64,000 nucleotides of DNA, taken from the NCBI GenBank assembly GCA_033439765.1, contig JAULSN010000008.1, forward strand, positions 434,001-498,000, written 5' to 3'. The stretch comes from Lasiosphaeria ovina (taxonomy: Eukaryota; Ascomycota; Sordariomycetes; Sordariales; Lasiosphaeriaceae). Position numbers and translations under genes: made by a program. This document shows positions 44,139 through 54,499 of the stretch, in pieces. The notes below the pieces were generated by a model. The model had not been told where the DNA came from. It did no database searches and worked only from the letters and a program-made list of their open reading frames with translations. Numbering within the stretch: position 1 is the stretch's first letter; the number at the start of each line of letters is the position of its first letter.

Positions 44139-45327
44139 ATGGGCACCAAAGGCAACGACCTGCCGCCCAACGACTCGGTAGGACCCAGACTCTTGGCGGT
44201 CCTGGTTCCCTTGTTCGCAGTCGCCCTCGTCCTTTACGCAATACGCATTTGGTCCCGCTTGCGGCCGAAGCCGAGGCTGACTGCGGCTGACTACATGATA
44301 ACGGTCGCTGTGGTGAGTGCCTTCCTCGCGTCCAGAGAGACTGGCCATGTCCTGACTGGCAGTCGAGCAGGTTGCCGAAACAATCGCGATTGGGTTCACC
44401 ATCGCAGCCGTGAGCCGCGGGTACGGACGGCACGTCTGGTACATCAGCAAAGATGAAGCGTCGGACATCGGAGCATTCACATTTGTCGTCTTCGTCATCG
44501 GGCTGTGGGCATCCTGCTTTGGACGAATCTCGGTTGCCTGTCTGCTGCTGCGCATCACGCCATGGCCGCGGTGGAAGATGTTGTTATGGGTCATCATTGG
44601 GTTTCAGCTGGCTGCGCTCATCGCCTGCGACATTGTTGAATTAATCGCCTGTCGGCCAATCCGGGCGGCGTGGGAGCCTGTTCCCGACTCGGAGTGCTTC
44701 CCTGTCGAGGATATGTGGGCAAATGCCTATGTCTTCATTTGTGAGTGCTGCCCATTCCAAGGCGTCGGAAGCTGGCGTGCTGACAGGTGGGAAGCCATTG
44801 CCATGTTTAGCGACGCGATATTTGCTTTGCTACCTATGGTCATCATCTGGCGGCTGAACCGGTCCGTTGTCGAACGGACGTTGATAACAATTCTCTTGGC
44901 GCTGGGACTCCTAGCCGTCGGGGCTGGAATATTCAAGATCAAGGTCCTGAAGGGCTACAACATTACGGCTGAGGACAACGCCGTCGACCAGATACCTGGG
45001 TATATGTGGGCGAGGCTTGAGGAGATTCTCATCATCGTCGGTGCGTGCGCGCCGCTTCTCAAGTCGCCAATCGAGGGGTTTCTGCACCGCAAATTCGGGC
45101 TTCCCTTGTTTCGGCCGGTTGTCAGGGATCTGAATTCGGTGCACTCACTTTCTTCGACGGTCAACGTGCGGAGAATGAAGTTCGGGAAGAATCAGGAATG
45201 CTCGCATGGAACCGAGCAGAGCCGCGAGCACGAGACCTGGCGTCCTGGGACGAGCTCGATATCCACTGAACACGTCGGCTCTCGCCCAATGAGTAAGAAC
45301 AAGATAGCGCATAAATCCATTAATTAA
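44139..45327 (+). CDS. Rhodopsin-like (PTH11/SAT4-type) integral membrane protein
   Basis: Three exons: 44139-44312, 44371-44740 and 44795-45327. The first intron (GTGAGT..GAGCAG) is clear. The second (54 bp, 44741-44794, GTGAGT..GGGAAG) keeps the frame either way and is inferred because its translation (ICECCPFQGVGSW) is atypical. Seven hydrophobic spans fit the fungal rhodopsin-domain family: RLLAVLVPLFAVALVLYAI, TIAIGFTIAAVSRGYGRHVW, FTFVVFVIGLWASCFGRIS, LLWVIIGFQLAALIACDI, then FSDAIFALLPMVIIWRL and TLITILLALGLLAVGAGI. Conserved pieces are the extracellular Cys (ACRPIRAAWEP..CF) and GYGRHVW. These are membrane receptors or transport-like proteins of unknown ligand. The C-terminal cytosolic tail is polar. 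Confidence 0.78.
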
Positions 45328-45878
45328 TTATTGCAGGCATCGAATTCTTTTTGTGCAGGCTGGCGGCGGGGTCGGGACCGGTGGCCACTGGTGAGGCCGT
45401 GCCTTCCCAGGAAACCCAAAACACTGGATCATGGGCGACAAGATTGCCAGTAGTGCCTCCCTGGTGCAGATGGATCTGGCAGGCGGCAGGCGCCACGGAT
45501 GCCGAATGCCGTTTAATCACGCCATCTCGCATGTGCTTTCCTCTTGCGACTCGTCAGTATCCAAGGCCACCAGGGTCTCTCTTTTCTGTCTAGCATTATA
45601 AGGTATTACTGGAACTCTGGCTCCTTCCGCCGTCTAACATGAGTTTTTTGCCCGCATTGTGTGAACACCCGGGTCCCGGTGTTGAAGATGAACTCCCCGG
45701 GCCGACAAGAGTGGATCCATGCATGCCTCTTTACACAACCCTAACCCTGGTATCAGATTATCTGAGCAATTTCGCAGCCAAATTTGCAGCACCGTCTCAC
45801 CCGGATGCTCAAAATAGTATGATTCCGGTGGTCATCACCAAAAATGAACCTTCAAACCCACACCCATAATCCACAACC
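45328..45878. other. Intergenic, promoter of the AlkB-like gene
   Basis: Contains AACCCTAACCCT at 45737-45748, a telobox-like sequence about 130 bp before the ATG. Otherwise nothing recognised. Confidence 0.4.
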
Positions 45879-46802
45879 ATGACATCCGCGAATGCCATAC
45901 ACAATGCACCCGCTCCAACTCGGGATCCAGCCGACCCGAACATTGAGCGATGGGACGACATCGGACTGGTGCTGATCCACGACTTCATCTCCGCGGCCGA
46001 CGAGGCAGCCATGATCGCGGCCTTCCACGCCGCGGACCCGCGGACGGGCGGCCGGAAGCGGCTGAGCCAGCACTTTGGCTACCACTTCGACTACACGACG
46101 TTCGGCGCGTCGGACACGCGCTTCACGCCGCTCCCACCATACATCGCCAACCTGCTCCCCCGCCTCCCCGTCCAGGAGTATCTCCCGGACCAGTTCACCG
46201 TGCAGTACTACCCGCCCGGCGCGGGGATCCCGCCCCACGTCGACACGCACTCCATGTTCAGCGAGGCGCTGTACAGCCTCTCCTTTGGCAGCGCCGTGCC
46301 CATGGCGTTCAAAAAGTCCGGCGCCAACGACGCCCGCAAGATGCGGCTCCCCAAGCGTTCGCTGCTGGCGTCGGACTCTGAACCTCAGCCGCCGTCAGCG
46401 GATGAACCCAGCGGGCCCAGCGACCAGCCAGCCCCTCCGCACCCATCACCGGCATCTCCGGCCAGCCAGCAGCAGCCCGCAGGCGGGACGGAGCAGAGGG
46501 AAGCCGAGGACGAGGAGCTGCCGTCGTGGGAGCTGCTGCTGCCGGCGCGGTCGCTGCTGCTCATGACGGGTGCGTCGCGCTACGGCTACACGCACGGCAT
46601 CAAGGGGCGCAAGACGGACGTGGTGGGCGGGCAGACGGTGCCGCGCGAGGGGCGGTACTCGATCACGATGCGCACCACCAGGCGCGGTTCAGACATTGGA
46701 TGCACGTGCAGCTTCCCTGGGGTGTGTGACGCGCGGGTGAGGGAGGAGCAAGCGGCGGTGGCGAGGGATGCGGGCATCCCGTGGGCTTGCAGTAGGCGAT
46801 AA
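45879..46802 (+). CDS. AlkB-type 2-oxoglutarate/Fe(II) dioxygenase (ALKBH8-like)
   Basis: Single-exon, 307 residues. The catalytic core shows FTVQYYPPGAGIPPHVDTHS (metal ligands His120 and Asp122), YGYTHGI (His239) and YSITMRTTRR (2-oxoglutarate-binding Arg, about 265). The N-terminal part LVLIHDFISAADEAAMIAAF is typical of AlkB proteins. A disordered Pro/Ser/Gln-rich insert (about 165-212) interrupts the barrel between AFKKSG and LPARSLLLMTG. The C-terminal end carries CTCSFPGVC, a small Cys cluster. Likely substrates are nucleic-acid or tRNA methyl groups, as in ALKBH8, but there is no methyltransferase or RNA-binding domain here. The start ATG precedes a run of about 20 non-conserved residues. 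Confidence 0.85.
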   Translation: MTSANAIHNAPAPTRDPADPNIERWDDIGLVLIHDFISAADEAAMIAAFHAADPRTGGRKRLSQHFGYHFDYTTFGASDTRFTPLPPYIANLLPRLPVQEYLPDQFTVQYYPPGAGIPPHVDTHSMFSEALYSLSFGSAVPMAFKKSGANDARKMRLPKRSLLASDSEPQPPSADEPSGPSDQPAPPHPSPASPASQQQPAGGTEQREAEDEELPSWELLLPARSLLLMTGASRYGYTHGIKGRKTDVVGGQTVPREGRYSITMRTTRRGSDIGCTCSFPGVCDARVREEQAAVARDAGIPWACSRR

Positions 46803-48926
46803 AAAAGCACTTGAGATGCATGTCTCTCTGGCGAAGTGCAACAAAAGTCCTACGGATAACTGGTGGCAAGCACACCGGCGGGCAGGGGTGCGTGCAGATA
46901 TGCGTCCCGAGAAGGACCCTTTTGCTGTCGTCGATGTGCGTAAGGGCCACCTCACAGTCCAGCCACCATTTGTCATCGTTTCGTAAGGAGCACCGAAAAA
47001 GATGGAGCAGAACTGGAGCCCGCAGTGTGGACACGCCTTGGTGACCCTCTTCGGTTTGGTCCTGGTCTCATTTGCCTCCATCTTGGGTAGGCGGTCTTCG
47101 TCCTTGGGTATCTTCTCATGCTCTTGAAGTCCTGCCATCCGAGTCTGTGCGGAGTGGTATCCTGGAGGTGCACGTAATAAGGGAGACGACAGTGGCTGCG
47201 CTTCCGCCCGCTACTATTATGGCTCTCACGATGACCGGTGTGTGAGGGGGAGGTGAAATGGAAGGGTGGGTGTGGAGAAAAGGGACAGATTTGGCTTGGA
47301 AATTCAGATACAATTGGAAACTTGAACAGATTCCTCCACATCTAATCAATTAAACTTGGGTTTGGTTTCAGCTGCCTATAAAAGCTTCTATGTGTTTGCT
47401 GTCACGATAAGCTTCTTTTCGACTTCCCCTTTCAAAAGCTTGGGCTGGGAAAATCTGAGTTGAGATATTGATAGGGGTTCGCTAGAACATGGGCACCTAG
47501 CGGCTCCCCACTCAGTCACTGGCCATTCACTCATATCAGAACCTCCTGGCAATGTCCCCCAACAAAAACAGGCAGGAAATCCACCCCACCCCCGGCAAGT
47601 AAGTCGCCACGTGAGAAGATCAAAGCGCAGAGTGACGCCGCAATGACGTGAGAGAGGCCGTGGGCGTTGCGGCTACTGTCGAATCAGGGGAGCCAAAGTC
47701 AAGGCCGAAAGAAGCCCGCTTTTTCTAAGTGTCAAGCTTAGCTCCCCGTTTTCCGGCAACGGTTTGCTGGGAAGTGACAGAGCTGGGCTCGACCAGTTTG
47801 CTGTCCTAGATGTCTCTCATTTTTTCGTCTTTTCCAAGGGGTATCTGAGACCTGTTTCACTGGTTAGCGAATGGCATGGCATAAGGGGGAGGTGCAGTTG
47901 ACCAAGTGTGGGAAGCTGAACACATGGCCCGAGGTGGTGCAGGCACTGTGTTCCTACGGTGGCAGGAATTAGCTCAGGCCCGGCTCTAGACCGCTGTTCC
48001 CCCTCTTGGATCAAGAGCACGTGTCATCCACTGCATGCAGTAGCTCCCGAGTCGTGCCTTAGCTCACTTGTCTATCCAGACGCCTGCATGAGCTCTTGTT
48101 TGCTCGAGACGGGATTGTGCTTTCCCGACCGACTTCTCAGGTTGATCGCCCTAGAAGTGGAGACCCCGAAAGACATGAACAATAGAGAAAACAATAAGAA
48201 AGTGAGATGTGGGAAGAGACAAAGACACAAAACACCAGGTCTGTAAAAAGGAACAAAGGGGGAAAAGAGTTTTCCACCACCCGAGTCTTGCTGTCTTGCT
48301 CCATGTTACCCCGCAATCTGAGCTAACACTGTGCATGATGCAAACACCGGCTAATGAATTCCGGGCGTTGAAAATACTGAGCCCCAATGCTCTAGTCACA
48401 AAACTGGGACCTTGGCTGTTATCTTACTGTGCGTGTCTTTGGTCCGTTTGATGGTGAGCCGCTAATAAACGGGTCAACACAGCTCGGCTCTCTCCCTCCC
48501 GAACAAAAGCAATTACCACTCAGATGTTCACCTCGATCACCAAACGGGAAGACCCAGGCCTCCAAGATGTGGCCGAAAATCTCGTTCCTAGAAGAAAAGA
48601 TGGTCACGCAAGGGAGTGGCGGCCAAGCGAGAAAAGTAGGGCTTACTAGCAGGAGATGGGCGGACAGTGCGTCGCACTGAACTTTGTGGCGGCCAATATC
48701 CGTTGTTACCAACTGAGACACATGCAAGTGACACAATGGTGGCTTGCAGAAAGGAGGGGCGAGACTCGTCCGCCAAGAGCGCGCGCGAGCAAGAATGGAG
48801 TTGTTAACTGCCCATCTCCCCTCTCGCGTCATTTGAACCGTCTGCTCTCAGAGTCGGCACATCACTTTATAATCAGCACACTCAGAACCAAGTCAGGGGG
48901 GTCAGCTCGAGTCTCGCAGCAAAGCC
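46803..48926. other. 2.1-kb stretch without a supported gene
   Basis: Small open frames on both strands look like chance. The last part is probably the promoter and 5' leader of the zinc-finger gene (CT-rich and AG-rich runs, several short ATG frames upstream of 48927). Confidence 0.4.
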
Positions 48927-50459
48927 ATGGCATCCTCTCCCAAAGACACCGAGCAGATGTCGAGCTCGCAAGAGCACTCCGCAGCTGGCGACTCGGGTTC
49001 GCCTGGTTACCCCGCGGCGCCATCTTCCCTCCTGATTGACACTGGCGTTTCGTACCACCAAGACCAGGTAGCCGGTGCTGGCGCGTCGTGCTACGCGGGC
49101 ACAGTGTTGTACACCAGCAACATCTCGACTAGCGCTCCGTACGCCATGTCGCCGTACGCCATGTCGCCGTACGCCATGTCGCCGTACGCCATGTCGCCGG
49201 ACCGCATGTCTCCGTCCTTGATGTCCCCGTACGACACAAACCGCACTGGCCATTTCCCCCTTGGCGCTTCGCAGTACAGCCCAATCAGCCCTGTGACATA
49301 TGGCCAGGTGGGGGTTTCGCAACAGCGCTACACGTCCTCGTCGTCCTCGTCGTCCTTGTCTAGCGACAGCAACCCGCTTGCGCCATCTCTTCTGGGGTAC
49401 GCCAATGCAACCAACTTTGGAGTGGGCCAGACCAGCAGCAACACGGCAGCCACCTGGAAAGCCACAACTGCGAACGGCAAGCAGTTCGAGGCTTATACTA
49501 CTGGTCATAGTGGTGCTGATACTGCCGAAGCCAGCAGCAGTGCGGACACCGGCACGGGAGACACCATGTTCACCTGTCTTGTGTCTGGATGCAGGCAACA
49601 GGCGTACAGCCGGATATACGACCTTGACTACCACTACAAGCTTGTGCACTGCCGCGCCAGCAACGTGCGCGCCAGCAACGTGGAGATCCGCGCCAGCAAC
49701 GTGGAGACCGCAAAGCCAGAGATGACGGAGGCGACGAGGGTGGAAGCGAAGGAGAAAGCTCCGCAGGAGATGAAGATTAAGCAGGAGCCACCCGAGGATC
49801 AGCACCGCCAACCACAGAAGCAGCAGCACCAGCCCCAGCCCCAGCCCCAGCCCCAGCAGAAGAAGAGGAAGAAGAAGCCCAAGCACGTCTGCGACCACTC
49901 GCGGTGCTTCCGGCGCGGCAGCAGCAGCAGCAGTGAGGGCGGTGGCGCACCGCTCTCGTTCCAGTACGCCAGCCAGCTGCGCGATCACCTGATCGACGTC
50001 CACGGCGAGGACATGGTCGCGCGGCCATCGCGCCTCAGGAAGCGCAGCATGCCTCTCGAGGCGGACGACGCGCCGCGCCGCGGCTCCGACGAGTGGTGGA
50101 GCATCCGCGCGATTGACACGACGTGGTGGCGCTGTAGCTCGTGCGTCGGCCCGCGCGTCGAGATTGCCAGGGAGGGCTTCGTGTGCACCGCCTGCGGCAA
50201 GCATTGCGAGGTGCCGCGGAGACAACTCCGCAGTGGTGGCGGCAGCGTTGGCGCCGCTGGTGGTGCCAATGGTGGTGCCAATGCCGGTACTGTTAATGGT
50301 GGTGGTCCAAAGCGGCCTCGCCTTTCGCTGGGGCCAAGGTCCAAATCTGCTGCCGAAAAGACGGAGACCATTCTCAGAAAGGCTGCTGAGGCAAATGCGA
50401 GGATTGCGGCTGTGAAGGCTGCGAAGGCCGCCCAGGACGTCAAGGTAGAGCATGATTAA
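48927..50459 (+). CDS. Zinc-finger protein with internal repeats, probable transcription factor
   Basis: Single-exon, 510 residues, ATG in good context (AAGCCATGGC). The N-terminal third is Ser/Tyr/Pro-rich with four perfect SPYAM units (15-bp repeat, 49137-49200). In the middle is a C2H2-like finger, FTCLVSGCRQQAYSRIYDLD followed by HYKLVH. Three RASNV repeats (49659-49704), an acidic Lys/Glu region, a Pro-Gln repeat and a basic KKRKKKPKH stretch (likely nuclear signal) follow. Next come a second C2H2-like unit (VCDHSRC.. QLRDHLIDVH) and a four-Cys unit (WRCSSC..FVCTACGKHC). The C-terminal part is Gly/Asn-rich then helical (AEKTETILRKAAEANARIAA). Such proteins are common in ascomycetes; the target is unknown. 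The equally long antisense frame is a shadow. Confidence 0.78.
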   Translation: MASSPKDTEQMSSSQEHSAAGDSGSPGYPAAPSSLLIDTGVSYHQDQVAGAGASCYAGTVLYTSNISTSAPYAMSPYAMSPYAMSPYAMSPDRMSPSLMSPYDTNRTGHFPLGASQYSPISPVTYGQVGVSQQRYTSSSSSSSLSSDSNPLAPSLLGYANATNFGVGQTSSNTAATWKATTANGKQFEAYTTGHSGADTAEASSSADTGTGDTMFTCLVSGCRQQAYSRIYDLDYHYKLVHCRASNVRASNVEIRASNVETAKPEMTEATRVEAKEKAPQEMKIKQEPPEDQHRQPQKQQHQPQPQPQPQQKKRKKKPKHVCDHSRCFRRGSSSSSEGGGAPLSFQYASQLRDHLIDVHGEDMVARPSRLRKRSMPLEADDAPRRGSDEWWSIRAIDTTWWRCSSCVGPRVEIAREGFVCTACGKHCEVPRRQLRSGGGSVGAAGGANGGANAGTVNGGGPKRPRLSLGPRSKSAAEKTETILRKAAEANARIAAVKAAKAAQDVKVEHD

Positions 50460-51560
50460 CTCTGGAAGGTACGTTCATGCCTTCAAAGTCAAGTGGGGTG
50501 GCACTTGCTCGAGGTGCGTTCCAAGTGTGGGACCGGGACCGCGGAGCAGACTCTTTGGAAAGGCAGCCTTGAGACATGGGACAAAATGGCAAGAGGGTAG
50601 CGTGGACCAGTGTAGTGTGTGCTTTTTGGATGATTGACGAAGAGTAGATTTATGACTGACGAACAGAATCTGACACTCTGGAGGAGGAGTGGCATACCCT
50701 GTGTTGTCCGATGCAGTCCCACTGTCCCTTCCTAATTGCTGCCCTGGACTTCGTTCTATACCTCGCTCCATTCACGCACCCTCGTCAGTACTCGCCAGTG
50801 CTTCTAAATAACTGGCCTAGCCTCGTTCTAGTTGCAATGCTGAGAGTGCCCTGGCCGGATGATAACAAGAAAAGAACAGTTCCTCGTACCTACCTGACCA
50901 AGTCATAGTCCCTTCTCGCGCCGTTTGAATGTGCCCGTTGCACTTTTCCCAGGACATCATGACTCCACTGCCCTCGCAACCCTTCGTCAAACAAAAGTTA
51001 CAGCAATACTCACTGCTTTACTTGGGGAAATATGGGCACATTTCAGGCCGCGTTAAAAAAAAAAAAAAAAAAAAGCAGTCAGAAATGTGTTCTTAGGTTG
51101 CAGTGGGAATGAAAACTCAACATCGCGAGAGGCCGTTTTTGGGCGCTGGGTAAGGGATCTCAGAAACGGGGCTCTCTTCATTGCGCAACGATATGGAATC
51201 AATTAAGGGGGTTCTAAAGTATAAATTGTGCAACAACTACTATTAACACGTCATGAGGTGATCAATCGTGTGTACTGTGCTGAGTGCAGCCTGCCCGATG
51301 ATTCTGCCCTGGCCTGAGCACCCACCCGCCACGCGACAGCTAGTGGCTCGAAGACGCCTTATCGGGCAAGTTTTCTCCGCCCAATCACCTGTTCACGCAC
51401 TTCAGCCCAGATGCAAGATAGCAAATCCGAAAACCCACATGAGTTACCATCCTTGGCATCTCCATCTTGTCTGACGTAACAACCCCACACACACGACTCC
51501 TGTGTCTTTTGATTTGATCCCCGACAGATCATTTGATCTCGCTTTTACTGAGAGAAAGCA
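50460..51560. other. Intergenic with a 20-nt poly-A tract
   Basis: Downstream of the zinc-finger gene. Twenty consecutive A residues lie at 51055-51074. No gene seen. Confidence 0.5.
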
Positions 51561-51960
51561 TATTATTATTATTATTAATTTTACACCGTACAAGCCTTAG
51601 CTTCGCCCTCTACAGGGCATGCGGTCCCTCTACCTAGCTCGAACCGCTCGCGTGGACTCAGGTGGAAGAGAGAGCATAAAATAAGCTACCTGGCAAGTCA
51701 GGAAGGGGTCGCTGAACGGTGCCTCCGGCGGCCCTCCGGGGGCGCCTGCGGCGGCCTGCTCGCTGCGCTCGGTATTCCGCGGCTTAAGGAGTCCGAGGTT
51801 TATCCGATTGACCAATTCCCACCTCCCATTTTGACACGGACGTAAACTGGCCAATCAGCGTTCGAAAAACATTCGGCACCCTCACGGTATTATAGAATAC
51901 AGCCTCTCTACGCCACCTCCGGCTCGCAAGCTCGCCTACGGTGGCTCCGTTCAGCTGAAT
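51560..51960 (-). repeat. Possible non-LTR element (SINE-like) with AAT tail
   Basis: Read on the minus strand, a GC-rich body (CCGAGCGCAGCGAGCAGG, then CGCCCCCGGAGGGCC) is followed by GCGGTTCGAGCTAGG, similar to a pol III B box. It ends in an (AAT)n tail at about 51562-51580. No clear A box or target duplication was found. It may instead be part of the promoter of the next gene. Confidence 0.28.
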
Positions 51961-51998
51961 AAACCGGCCAACCCATCGTCAGCAACAAGAAAAAGAAA

Positions 51999-52466
51999 AT
52001 GACGTTCCTGACCTCCGACCTACGCGGCCACGGCAGCGGAAGCGGAAGCGGAAGCGGAAGCGGAAGCGGCAACGCAAACGCCAACCCACTGCTATCGCCG
52101 CGCATGGGCGGCCACGCGGCGTTCGGCAACCGGCTGCTCTCGCCGCACATGCCCGTCAGGGTCAGCGGCCACGGCAGCGCGTCGGGCAACGGCAACGGCA
52201 ATAGCCTGCTGTCGCCGCGCGCCGAGCTCTCCGTCAGCTTGTTCTCGAGCCGCCAGACTATCAACGTCCACCAGCACGCCGCCGCGCCGGCGTCTGCCGG
52301 CATCGGCACGGCTGCAGCCGCCCTGCTCTGCGGCGCAGCAGCAGCGGCCCTCACGGTTGCAGTTGTCGCGAGAGGAGCAGGCGATGGAGAAAAGCAGGAC
52401 GAGGACACCCTGCTCGTGGCCGACAACGACCCCTATGCGTCGACCTTGGCCACCAGGATGATGTAG
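51999..52466 (+). CDS. Small repeat-rich protein with one membrane segment
   Basis: Single-exon, 155 residues. After MTFLTSDLRGHG comes a Ser-Gly repeat (hexanucleotide GGAAGC repeated, 52033-52067), then three LLSP motifs (LLSPRM, LLSPHM, LLSPRA) spaced about 25 residues apart, each set in Gly/Asn-rich sequence. A hydrophobic stretch (AGIGTAAAALLCGAAAAALTVAVVA, near residues 99-123) is a likely transmembrane helix followed by an acidic tail. No family recognised. The LLSPR spacing suggests a repeated phospho-site or docking motif. Coding bias and clean open frame support a real gene; expression is unproven. Confidence 0.5.
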   Translation: MTFLTSDLRGHGSGSGSGSGSGSGNANANPLLSPRMGGHAAFGNRLLSPHMPVRVSGHGSASGNGNGNSLLSPRAELSVSLFSSRQTINVHQHAAAPASAGIGTAAAALLCGAAAAALTVAVVARGAGDGEKQDEDTLLVADNDPYASTLATRMM

Positions 52467-52641
52467 CACCGGTTTTGATGGGTAGACGGGAATTTGTCAA
52501 GGGGGGTGTGTTAATTACCTGAGGTTCAGTTGGGAGAAGGGATGGGAAGCCACGACGAGAGAGATAATTACCTTACCTACTTATGTGTCTTGATAGAGAT
52601 AATAATTACATTGTCTATCCAGAAAGATACTACCTAATTAC

Positions 52642-53177
52642 CTAGTACCCTGCTCTGAGGAGAACGCTCCAAGCCCAGTCGTCCAGGGTCCCCAGGTCCT
52701 GCGTTGCCAAGCCGCCGCCTTCGCCTTCGCCTTCGCCGTGATGCCCCAGCCGGTAGCAGGCGTCCTGCAGCCTGCGCGACATCCTTCGCGCCGAGTACAG
52801 GAGCAGCTCGTTGTAGGCGGTGTACAGTGACGCCAAAACGCCAGCCGACAGCAGCGCGACCTTGGGCCCCCCGGCGCTGCCACGGCGTCGCGCGCCCACG
52901 AGCCCGGGCTCGAGGCGTAGTGGACAAGAAGCCGCTGTGGTGGCGAGCTGGGTGAAGGCGCGTGGCATTTGCTCCAGATCCGGTCCCACAGCCCGTCGTC
53001 AGGTCCCGCGGCCGTGGCCGTGACGTTTGCCGTGACGTTGACGTCGTTTTTTGCGAACAAGTCGTGCACAGCTGACCATAGATATGATGTCCGCGTGTGC
53101 GACTCGGTCGGTACAGGGAGAGCATCGTGCAGAGTGTCGTTGGAATGCGACGGCAGGACTTCTGTCGGGGCGGTCAT
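52642..53177 (-). CDS. Unknown protein, frame uncertain
   Basis: An ATG at 53177 opens MTAPTEVLPSHSNDTLHDAL.. TSYLWSAVHDLFAKND, which looks coding. Beyond about 52985 the better protein is in another frame (LEQMPRAFTQLATTAAS.. KVALLSAGVLASLYTAYNEL.. DWAWSVLLRAGY, stop ending at 52642). A frameshift or small intron must join them; I could not find convincing splice sites. The second part has a weak hydrophobic helix and a Gly-Glu repeat (HHGEGEGEGGG). No family recognised. Confidence 0.35.
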
Positions 53178-53359
53178 AGAGACAAGCAGTTGGCACAGCC
53201 AACGCAGTGTCTGGGTAAGGAGTGGAATGGAGACGGGGCTAATTACGTGGAATTATATATGGTCAGGAATGGTAGACAGAGTAAACGACGCAATAATAAT
53301 TATGGCTGTTGGGAGATATCTGATCAAAAGGGCGGGATAACGATGAGACATGAACTTAT

Positions 53360-53676
53360 TTACACGAGTGCCGGCAGTGACCAGCGGCGGTATAGCTCGA
53401 GTTGGTGGATTTCCCGCACCTGTCGATGCAGGGCTTGGAGGTCCTAGAGCGCGGCTTTGGCTTGCTGCTGGAGATTGTCTGGCGTCGGCTTTCCGGCACC
53501 TTGGCGGCAGAGGTCGAGATACGCGGCGAGCGAGAAGGACGCGCCGGTCCGAACTGTCGCGAGGTCATAGTGGACGGGCGGCGTCACGGGGAAGGAACGG
53601 CGTCCTCCGCCGCCGCCGGCACTTTGCGACGGATGCGGTACTCTGGCGACAGCATCCATTCTCGACATGGAAGAGA
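53360..53676 (-). pseudogene. Small helical protein with a nonsense codon
   Basis: The reading MSRMDAVARVPHPSQSAGG.. SLAAYLDLCRQGAGK..NLQQQAKAAL is followed by TAG at 53444-53446. It then continues in the same frame as DLQALHRQVREIHQLELYRR to TAA at 53360-53362. The helix is continuous across the TAG, so one substitution (GAG to TAG) would explain it. Whether it is a true gene is uncertain. Confidence 0.35.
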
Positions 53677-53679
53677 CGA

Positions 53680-54499
53680 AAAGTGGGAAAGAAATTAGGG
53701 TGTTTATCTCCAGTCCCCCACCCCATCGTTGTTGACACAAACAGGCTAGAAGCCGATCTTATGACCGTCTCGCTCGGGGCTGGTACTTGCTTCCTAGTGA
53801 TCGAATCATTTCAATTCGGGGCGCATTCGGGCTTCGTCTACACTCTGAATAATGACTTGGTTGGTTGGGCAGGTGTTGTCATGACACAAGTAGTGAGCGA
53901 ACCCGTCCGTCCCTCATACCTCGGAGTCAGCTGATGCTGCCCGAGCCAGCTCAGTCTCATTAATAGGGGAAGGCGGGAGAAAACGAAACCAAGTCGAGCA
54001 AGCCTGAGCTTGTGGCAAAGGCAAGAGGCTGTTCGGAAAGATTTATCAGGCAGTCTGATATGCTCTTAAGCATCATGGACGATGACCCAGGCAAGTGTAA
54101 TTGAACTCTTGTCCCTTTTCTTTCTTTCTCTTTGACGACGAGTGTTTGTCTTTCCCACTGGCAACTGCACACTGTTCCCGCAAGACACAACTTGCAGCAA
54201 TGTTCTAACAAGTTACTGTCCGTCCGCCTGACCAAGTCACTAATTGCGGGGCCTCCTGATTCTCTCCCGCCCACTCTTCCTGTTGCGGGGTCCTGGAGTT
54301 GTACCTCCCTTACCTCGACAAGGCGCAATCCGGTTAGCGATGCCCAATTACAAGCTTGGTCGCTACTGCACTTCCTTTTTCTTTCTCTTTCCATCCTTTG
54401 CAAGCCCTACCCGAGGTTAAGCTTTGAGAAAGCTCTGCGACTAACCACGACGGTCTCGACCCGATTTTGGCCCTTTCACGCCACACCAACGGTCCAACA
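53680..54499. other. Intergenic, leader of the F-box gene
   Basis: CT-rich runs at about 54105-54135 and 54375-54395, typical of fungal promoters and leaders. No gene seen. Confidence 0.4.

Noticed and set aside
36546..45327. Secondary-metabolite gene cluster (monooxygenase, reductase, membrane protein)
   Set aside because: The monooxygenase is dead, and no synthase, prenyltransferase or cluster regulator is present.
46663..47341. Minus-strand frames after the AlkB gene
   Set aside because: No conserved motif; overlapping frames of similar length indicate chance.
48882..50453. 523-codon minus-strand frame opposite the zinc-finger gene
   Set aside because: Low-complexity Leu/Val/Arg composition is the antisense of the repeats; the plus strand has fingers and a good start context.
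51640..51655. tRNA gene
   Set aside because: Only a B-box-like GGTTCGAG is present; no cloverleaf could be drawn.
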